Assembly (NCBI GenBank): GCA_026874595.1
Contig: CM049307.1
Coordinates: forward strand, 643,579 to 707,578
DNA length: 64,000 nt
From: Sipunculus nudus
Taxonomy: Eukaryota > Annelida > Sipuncula > Golfingiida > Sipunculidae
Direction of reading: 5' to 3'
Part shown: piece after piece, positions 1 through 11,842 of the stretch
Layout of the letters: each line of letters starts with the position of its first letter
Numbering within the stretch: the first letter of the stretch is position 1
The notes under the pieces: generated by a model
The model's input: the letters and a program-made list of their open reading frames with translations, nothing else
Database searches by the model: none
Told to the model about the DNA's origin: nothing
Position numbers and translations under genes: made by a program

Positions 1-190
1 GGTTTAAATTATCAGCTGTGTTGGTTGCTCTGACCAATATATATAGGTTGATTTGACCAATACCTGTTGTTTGATTACGACCAAAATAAATTTGTTGTTT
101 TAAACAATAAATTGTTTGGACATATTTTTACCAATTAAATTGGTTTGATTCAACCAATTTTTGGTTGATTCAACAAATCTGTTTTTTGAG
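1..190. repeat. Short inverted-repeat cluster (ACCAATT/AATTGGT)
   Basis: The first 190 bases repeat short words such as TTGGTTGATT and CAACCAATT in both orientations, most densely at about 127-178, where ACCAATT AAATTGGT and GATTCAACCAATT lie side by side. They could be the edge of an AT-rich mobile element continuing upstream. No coding potential is seen. Confidence 0.4.
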
Positions 191-1669
191 TGTTGCAGTC
201 AAATTAAAATAAGAATGGGGCATTTGTAAAAATTTTGTGTGCAAATGTCAAGGAAGTGTAAGAACATTTTGATTATGGCCGTACCTGCATAATAGCCCTA
301 CAGGATTTGTGGGCGGGACGGACAAAAAAAAGTAAACGAGGGGCGGGTGCGGGCTAAAAGTAGGGAGATGCGGGACGGGGTGGAGATATGATATTTTAGT
401 ACGAGTCACTGCAGACCGAAAACATGCATGTTTTTTTTAGGAATGAAGATGACTATATTAAATGAAATGTGATACACAGGTCTGTTCATGTTCCGTTGAC
501 TTTACCATTTTCTGAAATACTGCATTTTGAACATATGAAGTAAAATCTCTTTGAATTTTGAGACAGGTTCAGAAGCAGTGACAAATGGTTATATATTGTA
601 GATATTAGCCTGGATATTGTTTTGTATATCTAGTCTGTTCAGCACTGTATATATACTTGTGGCCAATGGCCAGTCTCAAATATTACATAACATGGCTGAG
701 TGAAGAGCACTACTTATTACCTGTGACCTTATAATAGCCACTGCATGGGCTGCATCTGGCTTTATTCCCCGCTGGATGTAACTTTACATAACCTGAGATG
801 TGCTCCTCATGAATGGACCAAACAAGACTGGCTGGTTTAGAGCACTGCATGGGCCAAACAGAAAGAGATCAAGAAGCCATGCTCTTTGATATCTATCTCA
901 ACCATGCTCCAGAGCTGGGCTCTATCTGTAGTTCTAAATCCTCCTCCTTTCAGCTAATTTGCTGAATCCCCAAACAGGACTCACGGCTTTGTCAAATAAA
1001 AGGTGTGAACTGTGGTGAGACAATAATTGTCCTCCAGCTGCTGCAGCTAGTGCACGAGTAGTGTAAGTGTAGCTCTGGGCATACTTGATCATATACATCA
1101 ACCTGCAATAGCAGGCAGCTTCAGTGAAATGGCCCTACACAGAGGTGTCCATTTCATTGAGCTGAAATACCAGACACAGTGACATGCCATTATCTGTCAA
1201 CAGCCAAGATCACAGCTGATAAGAGCTAGAAAAGCTATAGCCACTAGCTTTCTGCTTGGGCATAGCAGCTCGACTGTGATAGAAATTTTTCCTTTTATTC
1301 CAAATAAATAGCACCATGCGTATGGAAGACATGGGTCTGTTTAATTTTATTATTAGTTTAATATCTGAACATGTTGAATTAATACTTTTAAACTAGACAA
1401 AAAAGCATTATTTGATCAGTGTGCCCAAAGTACTGACATTTCCAGTTATATGGATGTAAATAATTACATTTGGTAAATGGTTATTCAATGACGCTCCTTC
1501 CTTACCAGCGGGAAAACTGGAAAGGTCATAATATCAGTAAAACGTGTAAATGCTATCTTCTCAAATGTGGCGATCATTTATTATAAATATATTTTAAAAA
1601 GATCACATTTTTCTACATGGTTTCATTTTTTAATTTTTTTTTTGGTGTTTGTTTCCCAATAGAGGTTAG
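191..1669. other. Intergenic, no gene recognised
   Basis: No ORF of convincing length or composition was found on either strand. A short GC-rich patch at about 310-380 contains GGGGCGGGTGCGGGCTAAAAG, and the core of that phrase recurs at 1698-1720. The rest is ordinary AT-rich sequence. I looked for exon-like open stretches with matching splice sites and found none I could defend. Confidence 0.5.
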
Positions 1670-1885
1670 TTTGCGGGCTGATTATTTGGCAAAAGTGCAG
1701 GGCGGGTGCGGGCTAAAAGGTCAATATGTGGGGCGGGTACGGGTCAATTTTAAACTTTGTATATGCCGGGCGGTACGGGGCGGGGTTTTTTTTTCAGCTG
1801 TAAGGGGGGGGGGGGCCGTTGCAGTCTGAAAGGCTGTTTTGCGGGGCGGATGCGGGCTCCAAATTTCGGGCCTCGCAGGGCTGTA
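1670..1885 (+). repeat. GC-rich dispersed repeat with poly-G run
   Basis: Within strongly AT-rich surroundings this stretch repeats GGGCGGGTGCGGGC-like words (about 1698, 1731, 1768, 1840) and includes a G homopolymer near 1804-1815. It shares the phrase GCGGGTGCGGGCTAAAAG with 343-361. Several overlapping short ORFs on both strands are simply the absence of stop codons in GC-rich DNA. Confidence 0.5.
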
Positions 1886-1949
1886 GTCTGCATGCAGGGG
1901 ATGTGCGCCATGTATGTGTCTAACTTTGGGACTGATACATGTCGATATA

Positions 1950-2132
1950 TATACCCCACAATTATGACCACCTTTTGGACTGACCAAAATGGTCGTAATT
2001 TGAGGATGGTCGTATCAGTGAAATTCTAAATTACGTAGATCATAAATGATGGACCGAGAAAAGTGGTCGTATAGGCCTAATTCAGGGGTTGGTCGCGATT
2101 GTGGGATGGTCACAAGGCGGGGTTCTACTTTA
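1950..2132. mobile_element. pogo/Tigger-like MITE remnant
   Basis: The left edge reads ACCCCACAATTATGACCACC and the right edge GGTCACAAGGCGGGGTTCTACT, which are inverted and imperfectly complementary. The interior repeats TGGTCGTAATT/TGGTCGTAT words. The same terminal words flank the better preserved element at 7824-8445, whose CAGTGGAACCCC ends and TA duplication fit the pogo/Tigger group. This copy is shorter and decayed. Confidence 0.5.
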
Positions 2133-3234
2133 CATAATTGTAGTATGCGCAGCACATCTTTATTCAGTCTGTGATAATAAATAGGGTATAATCGCTAATT
2201 TTACCCTTTTTCACTATTTATTTCAAAGAAGTCTACTCTTTTTTACTGTAAACTGATTTACACAGTGCCTCCATGGTGTCACCTTGATAACATTTGGAAC
2301 CATCTGTACGGCTAGGTTCATATACAACAGGAAAGGCTATCCAAAATGTATAATTATGCACAACACATTTCGAAGCAATCAGTAGTTGCCGGGAAAATTG
2401 AGATTTTGAATATTTTTTTTAATGAAAAAGAATTGATTATAGTGTCATTTCAAATTTGAATGTCAAATGTTAAAGAGCTGCATCAACCAGTTTTGTTCAT
2501 TCTTTGAATGTTGAATGGAAAATAGGTCTCACCCATGAGCGTTATATCATTTCTATGGTCCAAAGTATGATGTATAAGTACAGAAATAAGACTATAAAGG
2601 GTAACTTATTTTATCATCTTTAGATTGTGGCATTACTGACAAGTTTGGTGTGTTTCAGATCAGTCAATTTGATGCAAAATATACACTTTTCACAGGGATA
2701 TATTTAGTAAAATATAGTTTTTATAAAATTAACATTAATATATAATTGGATGATATATTTTTTTTCAGATTTGTTCTGCTTTTTACTGCTGCATATTGCA
2801 GATGACATTTCCTTAATTATAATATTTAATCAATGTGCTTTAATGTATCTACTGTTGCTCTAAAATTGGCTTTTATAAAACAAAAAAATACAAAGAAGTA
2901 CATTAAATCTATTTTTTGGTAATTTATGGCAATAAACTCCACAGTTTGTGGTTAAATGAAAATAAAATAAAGATGCTGATGTTGTTACTTTTTTATATGT
3001 ATATAACAAATATAAATGACTTTGTTACTTTTTATATCGAATTAAATAAAAATAATTGAAAGCATATCCATATTTCTTATTCGACTCACACCTAAAAGTT
3101 ATAGTCACAGCAAGTTAATTGTAAGTACTTGAATACACCCCTTTTTTAGGAGACCATTAGCGCATAGCCCAATTGATGAATTTTAAGCAAATAATTAGTA
3201 TGCCATGTTTGAAACAGACCAGATAAAACACATC
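2133..3234. other. AT-rich intergenic, no gene recognised
   Basis: The sequence is very AT-rich with many stop codons in all frames. No terminal repeats, RNA gene or exon-like stretch could be supported. Confidence 0.5.
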
Positions 3235-3417
3235 TGAGGCGCAAGTGATGTGATCCGAGTCCTCTCTTTGTGTATGTGAAGGTTCCAGTCAAGTGTAGAC
3301 CTCACTTTGTTCGTGGTTTGTCATGGTGTGTTAACACTAGGGGTAACTATGTTATTCGAGACCTTACTTTGTTCGTGGTTTGTCATAGTGTGTGTTTGAA
3401 GACTCCGGTTTACAGCA

Positions 3418-3614
3418 CAGTGGTGGATCGAGGATTCTGAAGGGGGCCAACCCAGAGAGACTAAATGAAAACATAAAAAAGGTCCTCTTGGTCGGTAATG
3501 AAGGGGTCCAGGTCGCAAAGTTTGGTTTGAAACCCTAAAAAAGGTTTCGGCTAATAAGGCGGAAAGGGGGGGGGAGGCAGACCCCCTTAACCCCCTACCC
3601 CGCGGATTCTCCAT
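3418..3614. mobile_element. ~200 bp TIR MITE, copy 1 (degenerate)
   Basis: The left end CAGTGGTGGATCGAGGATT and the right end GGATTCTCCATT are imperfect inverted repeats related to CAGTGGCGGATCC. The interior shares GGGTCCAGGTCGCAAAGTTTGG with copy 2 and ends in a C-rich run. The CAGTGGCGGATCC type of end is hAT-like; that assignment is inference. Confidence 0.6.
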
Positions 3615-3697
3615 TCACTGCTTTCTGTCATCCGAGACCTCACTTGGTTCGTGGATTGTCATAGTGTGTGTGTGAAGACTCCGGTTAACGTACTGTG

Positions 3698-3888
3698 TAG
3701 TGGCCGATTCCGGATTTTGGAGAGGGTCCGACTAGGGAAACTAAATGAAAACCGAAAAAAAGTTCCTCTTGTTCGGAAATGAAGGGATCCAGGTCGCAAA
3801 GTTTGGTTTGAAACCCTATAAAATGTTTCTGCTAAAAAGGTGGGGGGGGGGGATCTGGACCCCCTTGACCCCCTCTGGATCCGCCATT
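3698..3888. mobile_element. ~190 bp TIR MITE, copy 2
   Basis: The ends are TAGTGGCCGATTCCGG and CTGGATCCGCCATTA. The interior matches copy 1 closely, including ACTAAATGAAAAC, the GTTCGGAAATGAAGG region and a G-run followed by GACCCCCTTGACCCCCT. It sits at the same position within the tandem unit as copies 1 and 3. Confidence 0.65.
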
Positions 3889-4031
3889 AACTGCTATCTG
3901 TCATTCGAGACTTCACTTTGTTCGTGGTGTGTTTGTCAAGGTGTGTTAACGCTCGGATTAACTGTATGTTATCCGAGACCTCACGTTGTTCGTGGTTTGT
4001 CATAGTGTGTGTGTGATGACTGTTTACTGTA

Positions 4032-4234
4032 TAGTGGCGGATTCAGGATTCTTGAGAGGGTCCAACCCAGGATGATTAAAAGAAAAAATAAGAAATTGTT
4101 CTCTGGTCCAGAATCTAGGTCCAGATCGCGAATTTTGTTTGAAACCCGAAAAAAAAGATTGTTTCGGCTTCAAAGGCGGAGGGGGGGGGGGAGAGTCAGG
4201 ACCCCTTGACCCCCCCCTCCCGGATCCGCCACTG
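4032..4234. mobile_element. ~200 bp TIR MITE, copy 3 (best-preserved ends)
   Basis: The left end TAGTGGCGGATTCAGGATT and the right end CCCGGATCCGCCACTG form a clear terminal inverted repeat. The flanks ACTGTAT and ACTGCTAT look like a degenerate 8-base target duplication, as expected for hAT-like elements. The interior parallels copies 1 and 2. Confidence 0.65.
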
Positions 4235-4889
4235 ACTGCTATCTGTTATCCGAGACTTCACTTTGTTCGTGGCTTGTCATGGTGTGTGTGTGAAGACTCC
4301 GGGTTGACTTAAGTTATCCGAGACCTCACTTTGATGGTTGTTTGTCATAGTGTGTGTGAAGACCTCGGTTTGCTGTGTGTTGTCAGAGACCTCACTTTGT
4401 TAGTGGTTTTTCATATGGAAAAACTTGAAAATAAATAGGGAAAATTTGTTAAAAATGTGATTTTATGAATAATTACATGATAATAAATATAAAACTGTTA
4501 CCAAAAAGTTAAATTTGATACGCGTTATATAGGACCTCATTTTGTAGGGTTTTGTCAGAGACCTCACTTTGTAGGTCCTGTAGGTAATGGTGTGTGTGTG
4601 TGTTTTGGCGAATTTCGATCTCATATTTCACGAAGCAGCGTGTTTTGGCCTATTAGCCTTATATGTGGTGTTTCAGTTGATTCTTCAATGTTCAGCCAAT
4701 AAACCCTTTCGGGCGCATTCATAAATGATATGCGTATGTGTATGTGTACATACGGAGTTCGAGATTCGATCTCATATTTTACCAAACAGCGTGTTTTCGC
4801 ATATTGGCCTTATATGCGGAGTTTCAGTTGATTCTGCAATGTTAAGCCAAAAAACTCTTTTTGGGCGGATTTATATATAATATGCGTAT

Positions 4890-5269
4890 GTGTCTATAAG
4901 GCAACATTTAGTTACAGACAATGACGAGAAACACTACATTGAGTGTACTGAAGGTGATTTCAAGACCAGATACAATAACCACAAACAATCCTTTCGTAAC
5001 AGATCCCACGCTAAAAACACTGAACTGTCTAAACACATCTGGACACTTAAAGACAACAATATCAATTACAAGCTCTCCTGGGAAATCTCTGCCACGGCAT
5101 CACCTTATTTCTGTGGGACCAAAAAGTGTGATCTCTGTTTGTCTGAAAAGCTACTTATAGCAACGCCCCCCCCCCCCCCCCCCCCGGATCATTGTTGAAT
5201 TCAACAGCTGAAATTCTCTCTAAATGTCGCCACCAAAACAAATTCACTCTGAAATGTTTTAAAATCTAG
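4890..5269 (+). pseudogene. Penelope-like GIY-YIG endonuclease fragment, copy 1
   Basis: The open stretch reads through HYIECTEGDFKTRYNNHKQS, matching the YIG...R...H core of the GIY-YIG nuclease found at the C-terminus of Penelope-like retroelements, and continues with TELSKHIW and CDLCLSEKLLIA. The usual glycine of YIG is E here, so a catalytic-motif residue is lost. Upstream the frame breaks (VYKAT is in another phase), and a poly-C tract at about 5166-5185 shifts the frame before a recognisable tail ending in CFKI at the TAG at 5267. There is no usable start codon, so it is a decayed 3' gene end. An AT-rich tail to about 5700 is probably the element's 3' untranslated part. Confidence 0.75.
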
Positions 5270-6104
5270 CATTCATACTAATTTCTACGTGCCCGCTCAT
5301 CTCTCCCCCCCCCCCCCAACCACCACGAGGATCCGCTGGGCAGACTCATCTGTTCAGGTGGTTGCTCTCTCACTGCTGGCTCGTGGAGTCCATTGGATGA
5401 CAGGAAAGTTCTACTTTATCCTGGTCTAAGGGGCTTTACGACCTTCTGCTGATAGACCTGCACCACTTGGTATGAGTATAGTACATTTGCCTTTTATATT
5501 CCTTTTTATATTGTATATTTGGCTTTTGAATTATATATTTTATAGTATGTGTGTATTGTATATTTATATCATATGTGTATGCTACTAAAATGTTACTGTT
5601 ACCAGGACCCTATTAAATATCAGCTTACTTGCTAATGGGCTTCCTGGTAAAATATCTTTGTATTAATTATAAACATTAAAACCACAATAAACCTCTGTGC
5701 CCTGTTATGTTCCAGTATCGCACGTGTACCCCGCCCAATCATATTGTGCCCCCGAGGACAATAGAATCAGTGTCAGTCATAAAATGTTCCCCCGAATACG
5801 CACAAAGCATAATCTCGTAATCTGTTAAAGGCTCGGCTTTTCAAATCACGCCGTTACCTTCATTCTAACAACATTCACCTGATGATCGGGTCGCATCCCG
5901 TGAAACAGACTGTAGTGAATTTACAGTGTTGTTTTTCTTCAGAGTTATATGCGTATATATATGTGTACACACGAAGTTCGAATTTCGATCACATATGTTA
6001 CCAAGCAGCGTGTTTTGGCCTATAGGCCTTAAATGCGGAGTTTCATTTGATTCTGCAATGTTCACCAAACCAACTCTTTTCGGTCTCATTTATATATAAT
6101 ATGC

Positions 6105-6147
<43 letters not shown>

Positions 6148-6435
6148 CAAAGTCCGAATTTTGATCTCATATTTTACGAGGCAGCGTGTTTTGGCCTATT
6201 AGCCTTATATGTGGTGTTTCAGTTGATTCTTCAATGTTCAGCCAATAAACCCTTTTGGGCGCATTCATAAATGATATGCGTATGTGTATGTGTACATACG
6301 GAGTTCGAGATTCGATCTCATATTTTACCAAACAGCGTGTTTTCGCATATTGGCTTTATATGCGGAGTTTCAGTTGATTCTGCAATGTTAAGCCAAAAAA
6401 CTCTTTTTGGGCGGATTTATATATAATATGCGTAT

Positions 6436-6819
6436 GTGTCTATAAGGCAACATTTAGTTACAGACAATGACGAGAAACACTACATTGAGTGTACTGAAGG
6501 TGATTTCAAAACCAGATGCAATAACCACAAACAATCCTTTCGTAACAGATCCCACGCTAAAAACACTGAACTGTCTAAACACATCTGGACACTTAAAGAC
6601 AACAATATCAATTACAAGCTCTCCTGGGAAATCTCTGCCACGGCATCACCTTATTTCTGTGGGACCAGAAAGTGTGATCTCTGTTTGTCTGAAAAGCTAC
6701 TTATAGCAACGCGCCCCCCCCCCCCCCCCCCCCCCGGATCATTGTTGAATTCAACAGCTGAAATTCTCTCTAAATGCCGCCACCAAAACAAATTCACTCT
6801 GAAATGTTTTAAAATCTAG
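6436..6819 (+). pseudogene. Penelope-like GIY-YIG endonuclease fragment, copy 2
   Basis: This is the tandem-duplicate partner of the fragment 1,546 bases upstream and differs by a few residues (for example FKTRCNNH for FKTRYNNH). Here the poly-C tract at about 6713-6735 leaves the frame open, so the reading continues from SEKLLIA through a proline run into LLNSTAEILSKCRHQNKFTL and ends at the TAG at 6817-6819. The glycine of YIG is again E, and the N-terminal part with the reverse transcriptase is absent. A second poly-C run (about 6857-6880) follows in the 3' tail. Confidence 0.75.
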
Positions 6820-7823
6820 CATTCATACTAATTTCTACGTGCCCGCTCATCTCTGCCGCCCCCCCCCCCCCCCCCCCCCCAACCACCACGAGGATCCGCT
6901 GGGCAGACTCATCTGTTCAGGTGGCTGCTCTCTTACTGCTGGCTCGTGGAGTCCATTGGATGACAGGAAAGTTCTACTTTATCCTGGTCTAAGGGGCTTT
7001 ACGACCTTCTGCTGATAGACCTGCACCACTTGGTATGAGTATAGTACATTTGCCTTTTATATTCTTTTTTATATTGTATATTTGCCTTTTGAATTATATA
7101 TTTTATAGTATGTGTGTATTGTATATTTATATCATATGTGTATACTACTAAAATGTTACTGTTACCAGGACCCTATTAAATATCAGCTTACTTGCTAATG
7201 GGCTTCCTGGTAAAATATCTTTGTATTAATTATAAACATTAAAACCACAATAAACCTCTGTGCCCTGTTATGTTCCAGTATCGCACGTGTACCCCGCCCA
7301 ATCATATTGTGCCCCCGAGGACAATAGGATCAGTGTCAGTCATAAAATGTTCCCCCCAATACGCACAAAGCATAATCTCGTAATCTCGTAAAGGCTCGGC
7401 TTTTCAAACCACGCCGTTACCTTCATTCTAACAACATTCACCTGATGATCGGGTCGCATCCCGTGAAACAGACTGTAGTGAATTTACATTGTTGTTTTTC
7501 TTCAGAGTTATATGCGTATATATATGTGTACACACGAAGTTCGAATTTCGATCACATATGTTACCAAGCAGCGTGTTTTGGCCTATAGGCCTTAAATGCG
7601 GAGTTTCAGTTAATTTTGCAATGTTCACCCAAACAACTCTTTCCGGGCGCATTTACATATATACTGTCTATAAATGTATATATATGAAGTTCGAAATTTC
7701 GATCTTATATTTTAGCAAACAGCGTGTTTTCGCCTATTGGTCTTATTCGCGGAGTTTCAGTTGATTCTGCAATGTTTACCCGAACAACCTTCATCGGGCG
7801 CAAATATTAATATTATGCATATA

Positions 7824-8445
7824 CAGTGGAACCCCACAATTACGACCACCCTGGGGACTTAGCAAAGTGGTCGTAATTTGGGGGTGGTCGTATTTGTGAA
7901 ACTCTTACCGTGGTCGTATATAACACGCTGATATTTAATGTGTATCAGAGTTTATTTATTGCATATCTTTAATGTAAATTATAACAATATTTTGACTTAG
8001 CGGAGGACCCTTATTATGAATGTTTTTTTTTTGTGTGTAGCTGAACATATTTATTCATGATAAAAATTAATATACATGTACACATCCGTAGTGACTGATG
8101 ATTAACAAATAATAACACTAAGGCAATACGATTACAACCTACTGAATACATATTAAACATAATACGTGGCTGTCATATATTTAGCCTTCCGCTTGAGTAT
8201 ATATTGCGTGCACTTGAGTTTTCCCGACGCTAAACTGCTGAGCCATTTGGTGCTGACTGCGCGTGGTGTTGCCGCCTTGATTAACGCCACGTTATCCTTC
8301 AAGGAGAGCCCTTTCAGAGGCATGGTTGTCTAACAGCAAGCAATTGAAATGCAAACTTAACCAGTTAAAATTCGGGACCAAGCAAAATGGTCGTAATTGT
8401 GGGGTGGTCGCAATTGTGGGGTGGTCGCGAGGCGGGGTTCCACTG
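7824..8445. mobile_element. pogo/Tigger-like non-autonomous element, 622 bp
   Basis: The element begins CAGTGGAACCCCACAATTA and ends GGGGTTCCACTG, a clean terminal inverted repeat. It is flanked by TA on both sides (7822-7823, 8446-8447). Subterminal words (CGACCACC, GGTGGTCG) are also inverted. It interrupts a ~150 bp satellite monomer: the left flank ends ATTATGCATA and the right flank resumes TATGTGTATATACGAAG. No transposase is encoded. Family assignment rests on the end sequence and TA duplication. Confidence 0.75.
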
Positions 8446-8555
8446 TATATGTGTATATACGAAGTTCTAATTTCTATCTCCTATTTTACCAAACAGCGTG
8501 TTTTGGCCTATTGGGCTTATATGCGATGCTTCGGTCTCATTTATATATAATATGC

Positions 8556-8616
<61 letters not shown>

Positions 8617-8745
8617 AAGTCCGAATTTTGATCTCATATTTTACGAGGCAGCGTGTTTTGGCCTATTGGCCTTAAATGCGGAATTTCAGTTGATTCTGCA
8701 ATGTTCACCGAAACAACTCTTCTGGGCGCATTTATATATAATATG

Positions 8746-8778
<33 letters not shown>

Positions 8779-9658
8779 GTATATACGAAGGACAAATTTC
8801 GATTTCATCTTTTACCAAGCAGCGGGGTATGGCCTATTGGGCTTTTGTGCGAAGCTTCAGTTGATTCTGCAATGTTCTTTGAAACAACTCTTTTGGGCGC
8901 ATTTATATATAATTTGCTTATATATCAGTGTATATACGAAGTTCGAATTTCGATCTCATATATTAGTAAACAGCGTGTTTCGCCTATCGGCCTTATATGC
9001 GGAAGTTCAGTTGATTCGGCAATGTTCTTTGAAATAATTCTTTTAGGCGCATTTATATATAATATGCGTATATATCTGTGTATATACGAAGTTCGATTTT
9101 TTATATCATATTTTAGCAAACAGCGTGTTTTCGCCTATTGGCCTTAAATGCGGATTTTCAGTTGATTCTGCAATGTTCACCGAAACAACTTTTTTTTTGT
9201 TATATAAATATAATATGCGTATATATGTGTATATATGAAGGACGAATTTCGATCTGATATTTTACCAAGCAGCGGGGTATGGCCTGTTGGGCTGATATGC
9301 GAAGTTTTAGTTGATTCGGCAATGTTCACCCGAAAAAACTCTTATCGGGCGCAATTATTAATATTATGCATATAAATGTGTATATACGAAGCTCGAATTT
9401 TGATCTCCTATTTTACCAAACAGCCTGTTTTGGCCTATTGGCCTTAAATGCGGAGTTTCAGATGATTCTGCAATGTTCACCGAAACAACTTTTTTGTTGT
9501 TATATAAATATAATATGCGTATATATGTGTATATATGAAGGACGAATTTCGATCTGATATTTTACGAAGCAGCGGGGTATGGCCTGTAGGGCTGATATGC
9601 GAAGTTTCGGTTGATTCTGCAATGTTCACAAAAAAATCTTTTGGGCGCATTTATAATA

Positions 9659-9662
<4 letters not shown>
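8446..9662 (+). repeat. ~150 bp satellite array, forward block
   Basis: Successive ATACGAAGTTCGAATTTCG starts at about 8457, 8787, 8934, 9084, 9233, 9384 and 9533 give a period of 149-150 bases where copies are uninterrupted. The consensus runs ATCTCATATTTTACCAAGCAG, CGTGTTTTGGCCTATTGGCC, TTATATGCGGAGTTTCAG, TTGATTCTGCAATGTTCACC, then CTCTTTTCGGGCGCATTTA and an AT linker. Dinucleotide runs (8558-8614 and 9663-9699) are expansions of the linker. The local ORFs are readings through this satellite. Confidence 0.85.
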
Positions 9663-9699
<37 letters not shown>

Positions 9700-9703
<4 letters not shown>

Positions 9704-10491
9704 ATGGAACCTATATAAACAGATCACGTATGCGTGATGAACAAAAATTCTGTAACGGAGATAAAAAAAATCAGATTCTGTAACACAAGGCAGCGTGAAT
9801 GTCTAGGGGAATGAATAAAGAAGTCAGTGGTTTTTGTTAACAAATAACTATAACTTATTCTTAAAACAACCCTAACATTACAATACACTAAATCAATACA
9901 ATTATACAGTAAAACAGCGGTATAACAACAAATCAATACAATCACACAGAAAAATAAACAATGAGCACATTACCGGGATACCAACACCGTCACAACGATA
10001 AGTTCTTTAAATGTATACTCTCGGAGAATGTCTAGTGTAAAGCTCTTGTGACAAACCAGAAAGTAAACTGAAGTCCAAATGCACAAAATCCAGGAGAAAC
10101 TCTGAAGAAAATCTATAATTGCCGCACGAGTCGGATAAGGTCCCAGAAACTGACACACGCTTTTGTGTCCGCTGGAAAATCTTCTCTGCTCTCTGCCCCC
10201 GGCTCTAAAACACAGTCCTTTTATATACTCTCACCCCAAGCCGAGAATTTTCCACCTCTAGATCATTCGAAGAATAATACATTATACACGGTAAGCACGT
10301 GTCACAGGAATCCTCTAGAAATACATTGCTGTGTGTATTTCTACATTCCAAGGTCACCACGTTACCTCAGCCAGGCGTGAAAACCCCAAGTCAGCATGAC
10401 AACGAGAGTTCAACCAGTACAGATTAAACATAAAGTGCAACAACAACACGAATTACGCCAGTGTCACACAATAAAAGAAGCACCTGTAACA
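9700..10491 (-). mobile_element. Probable solo LTR, ~790 bp, minus strand
   Basis: Read on the minus strand the segment starts TGTTACAGGTGCTTC and ends GGTTCCATAACA, the TG...CA form of a long terminal repeat with TGTTA/TAACA ends. A strong promoter-like GAGTATATAAAAGG lies on the minus strand at about 10213-10226, near the middle, as expected for a U3/R boundary. It sits inside a satellite monomer: the sequence resumes with TGTGTATATACGAAGTTCG. No convincing target duplication is visible because the left flank is an expanded AT run. No internal retroelement region accompanies it. Confidence 0.6.
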
Positions 10492-10526
10492 ATGTGTATA
10501 TACGAAGTTCGATTTTCGATCTATAC

Positions 10527-10565
<39 letters not shown>

Positions 10566-10995
10566 CGAAGTTTGAATTTTGATCTCATATTTTAAAACAC
10601 AGCGTGTTTTCACCTATTGGCCTTATATGCTGAGTTCCAGTTGATTCTGCGATAGTCACCCAAACAACTCTTTTCGGGCGCATTTATATTTATAATGCCT
10701 ATACATGTGTATATATGAAGTTCGAATTTCGATCTCATATTTTACCAAGCAGCATGTTTTGGCCTATTGGCCTTATATGCGGAGTTTCAGTTGATTCTGC
10801 AATATTCACCCGAACAACTTTTTTCGGGCTCATTTATATATAATATGCGTATATATATATGTGTATATACGAAGTTCGAAATTCGATCTGATATTTTACC
10901 AGGCAGCGTGTTTTGGCCTATTTGCCTTGTATGCGGAGTTTCACTTGATTCTGCAATGCCAAGCCCATCAACTTTTTTGGCACAATAAGCCAAAA
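10492..10995 (+). repeat. ~150 bp satellite, forward block with GT run
   Basis: At least three satellite monomers continue after the LTR insertion. The first is interrupted by a (GT)n run at about 10527-10562. The monomers keep the CAGTTGATTCTGCAAT and CGGGCGCATTTATAT words. The last is cut after CAATGCCAAGCCCATCAAC, where a different repeat begins. Confidence 0.8.
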
Positions 10996-11004
10996 CACGG
11001 TATT

Positions 11005-11245
11005 TGTTATAGTCGCCAGCCTAGGTCTGGCGACTTTAGGCTAATCGTCGTGTCTGTTTGTTTGTTTGTCTGTTTGTCCGCACGCTACAGGTCGCAATTT
11101 TGCATCAGTCGCTTTGAAACTTATAGGTCAAGTGTTAAATCGGTATCCCTCGGAGCCTATTGTTTTTGGCCTTGATCGGTCCAAGGGCAAGGTCACGGTT
11201 CTTGGCAAACACTGGCGAATATGTCATGATTACATCTTGCACTTG
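11005..11245 (+). mobile_element. Truncated foldback-headed element between satellite arms
   Basis: A perfect 8-base stem GTCGCCAG...CTGGCGAC (11012-11034) is followed by a GTTTGTTTGTCTGTTTGTCC tract and text such as TTTGAAACTTATAGGTCAAG. This foldback plus GTC-rich tract is the 5' architecture seen in many elements of this window. No 3' end is present. It lies where the satellite changes from forward to inverted orientation. Confidence 0.5.
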
Positions 11246-11254
11246 TTAAAATAT

Positions 11255-11790
11255 GAGGCCGAAATTGGAACTTCGTATATACACATATATACACGGATAT
11301 TAGGAATTTGGTGTTAAGTAAAGTTATAGACGCATATTATATATATATAAATGCGTCCGAAAAGAGTTCTTTGGATGACTATTACAGAATCAACTGAAAT
11401 TCCGCATATAAGGCCCATAAGCCGAAACACACAGCTTGGTAAAATATGAGATCGAAATTCGAACTTCGTATATACAAATAAATATATACGCATATTATAT
11501 ATAAATGCGCCCAAAAAGAGCTTTTTCGGTGAATATTGCAGTATCAACTGAAGCTTCGCATATAAGCCCAATAGGCCATACCCCACTGTTTGGTAAAAGA
11601 TGCGATCGAAATTCGAAGTTCTTATATACACATATATACGCATATTAAATATAAATGCGCCCGGAAAGAGTTGTTTGGGTGAACATTGCAGATTCAACTG
11701 AAACTCCGCATATAAGGCCAACAGGCCAACCACGCTGTTTGGTAAAATATGAGATCAAAATTCAAACTTCGTATACACACACACACACAC

Positions 11791-11842
<52 letters not shown>

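Larger units (their letters stand above)
3235..4600 (+). repeat. Degenerate tandem array, GAGACCTCACTTTGTTCGTGG units
   Basis: The phrase GAGACCTCACTTTGTTCGTG recurs with variants near 3296, 3358, 3633, 3905, 3976, 4251, 4320, 4388 and 4557, usually followed by GTTTGTCATAGTGTGTGTG and GAAGACTCCGG. Short units are about 60-75 bases. Three longer units (about 270-340 bases) also carry a MITE inserted at the same place, so the MITE entered before part of the amplification. The ORFs at 3321-3614, 3745-4005 and 4009-4209 are readings of this array. Confidence 0.75.
4609..7650 (+). repeat. 1,546 bp tandem duplication (satellite + GIY-YIG fragment)
   Basis: Unit 1 (4609-6154) and unit 2 (6155-about 7650) align at a constant offset of 1,546 bases with only scattered substitutions. 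Each holds two or more ~150 bp satellite monomers, a GIY-YIG retroelement gene end, a ~430 base AT-rich tail, and further satellite. Differences concentrate in poly-C and AT runs. Near identity points to a recent duplication, to array homogenisation, or to an assembly repeat. Confidence 0.85.

Noticed and set aside
1617-2029. Overlapping ORFs on both strands
   Set aside because: GC-rich repeat lacking stops, plus a pogo-like remnant. No protein signature.
10165-10380. 71-codon plus-strand ORF
   Set aside because: It lies antisense within a solo LTR whose minus-strand TATA box it covers. No recognisable protein.
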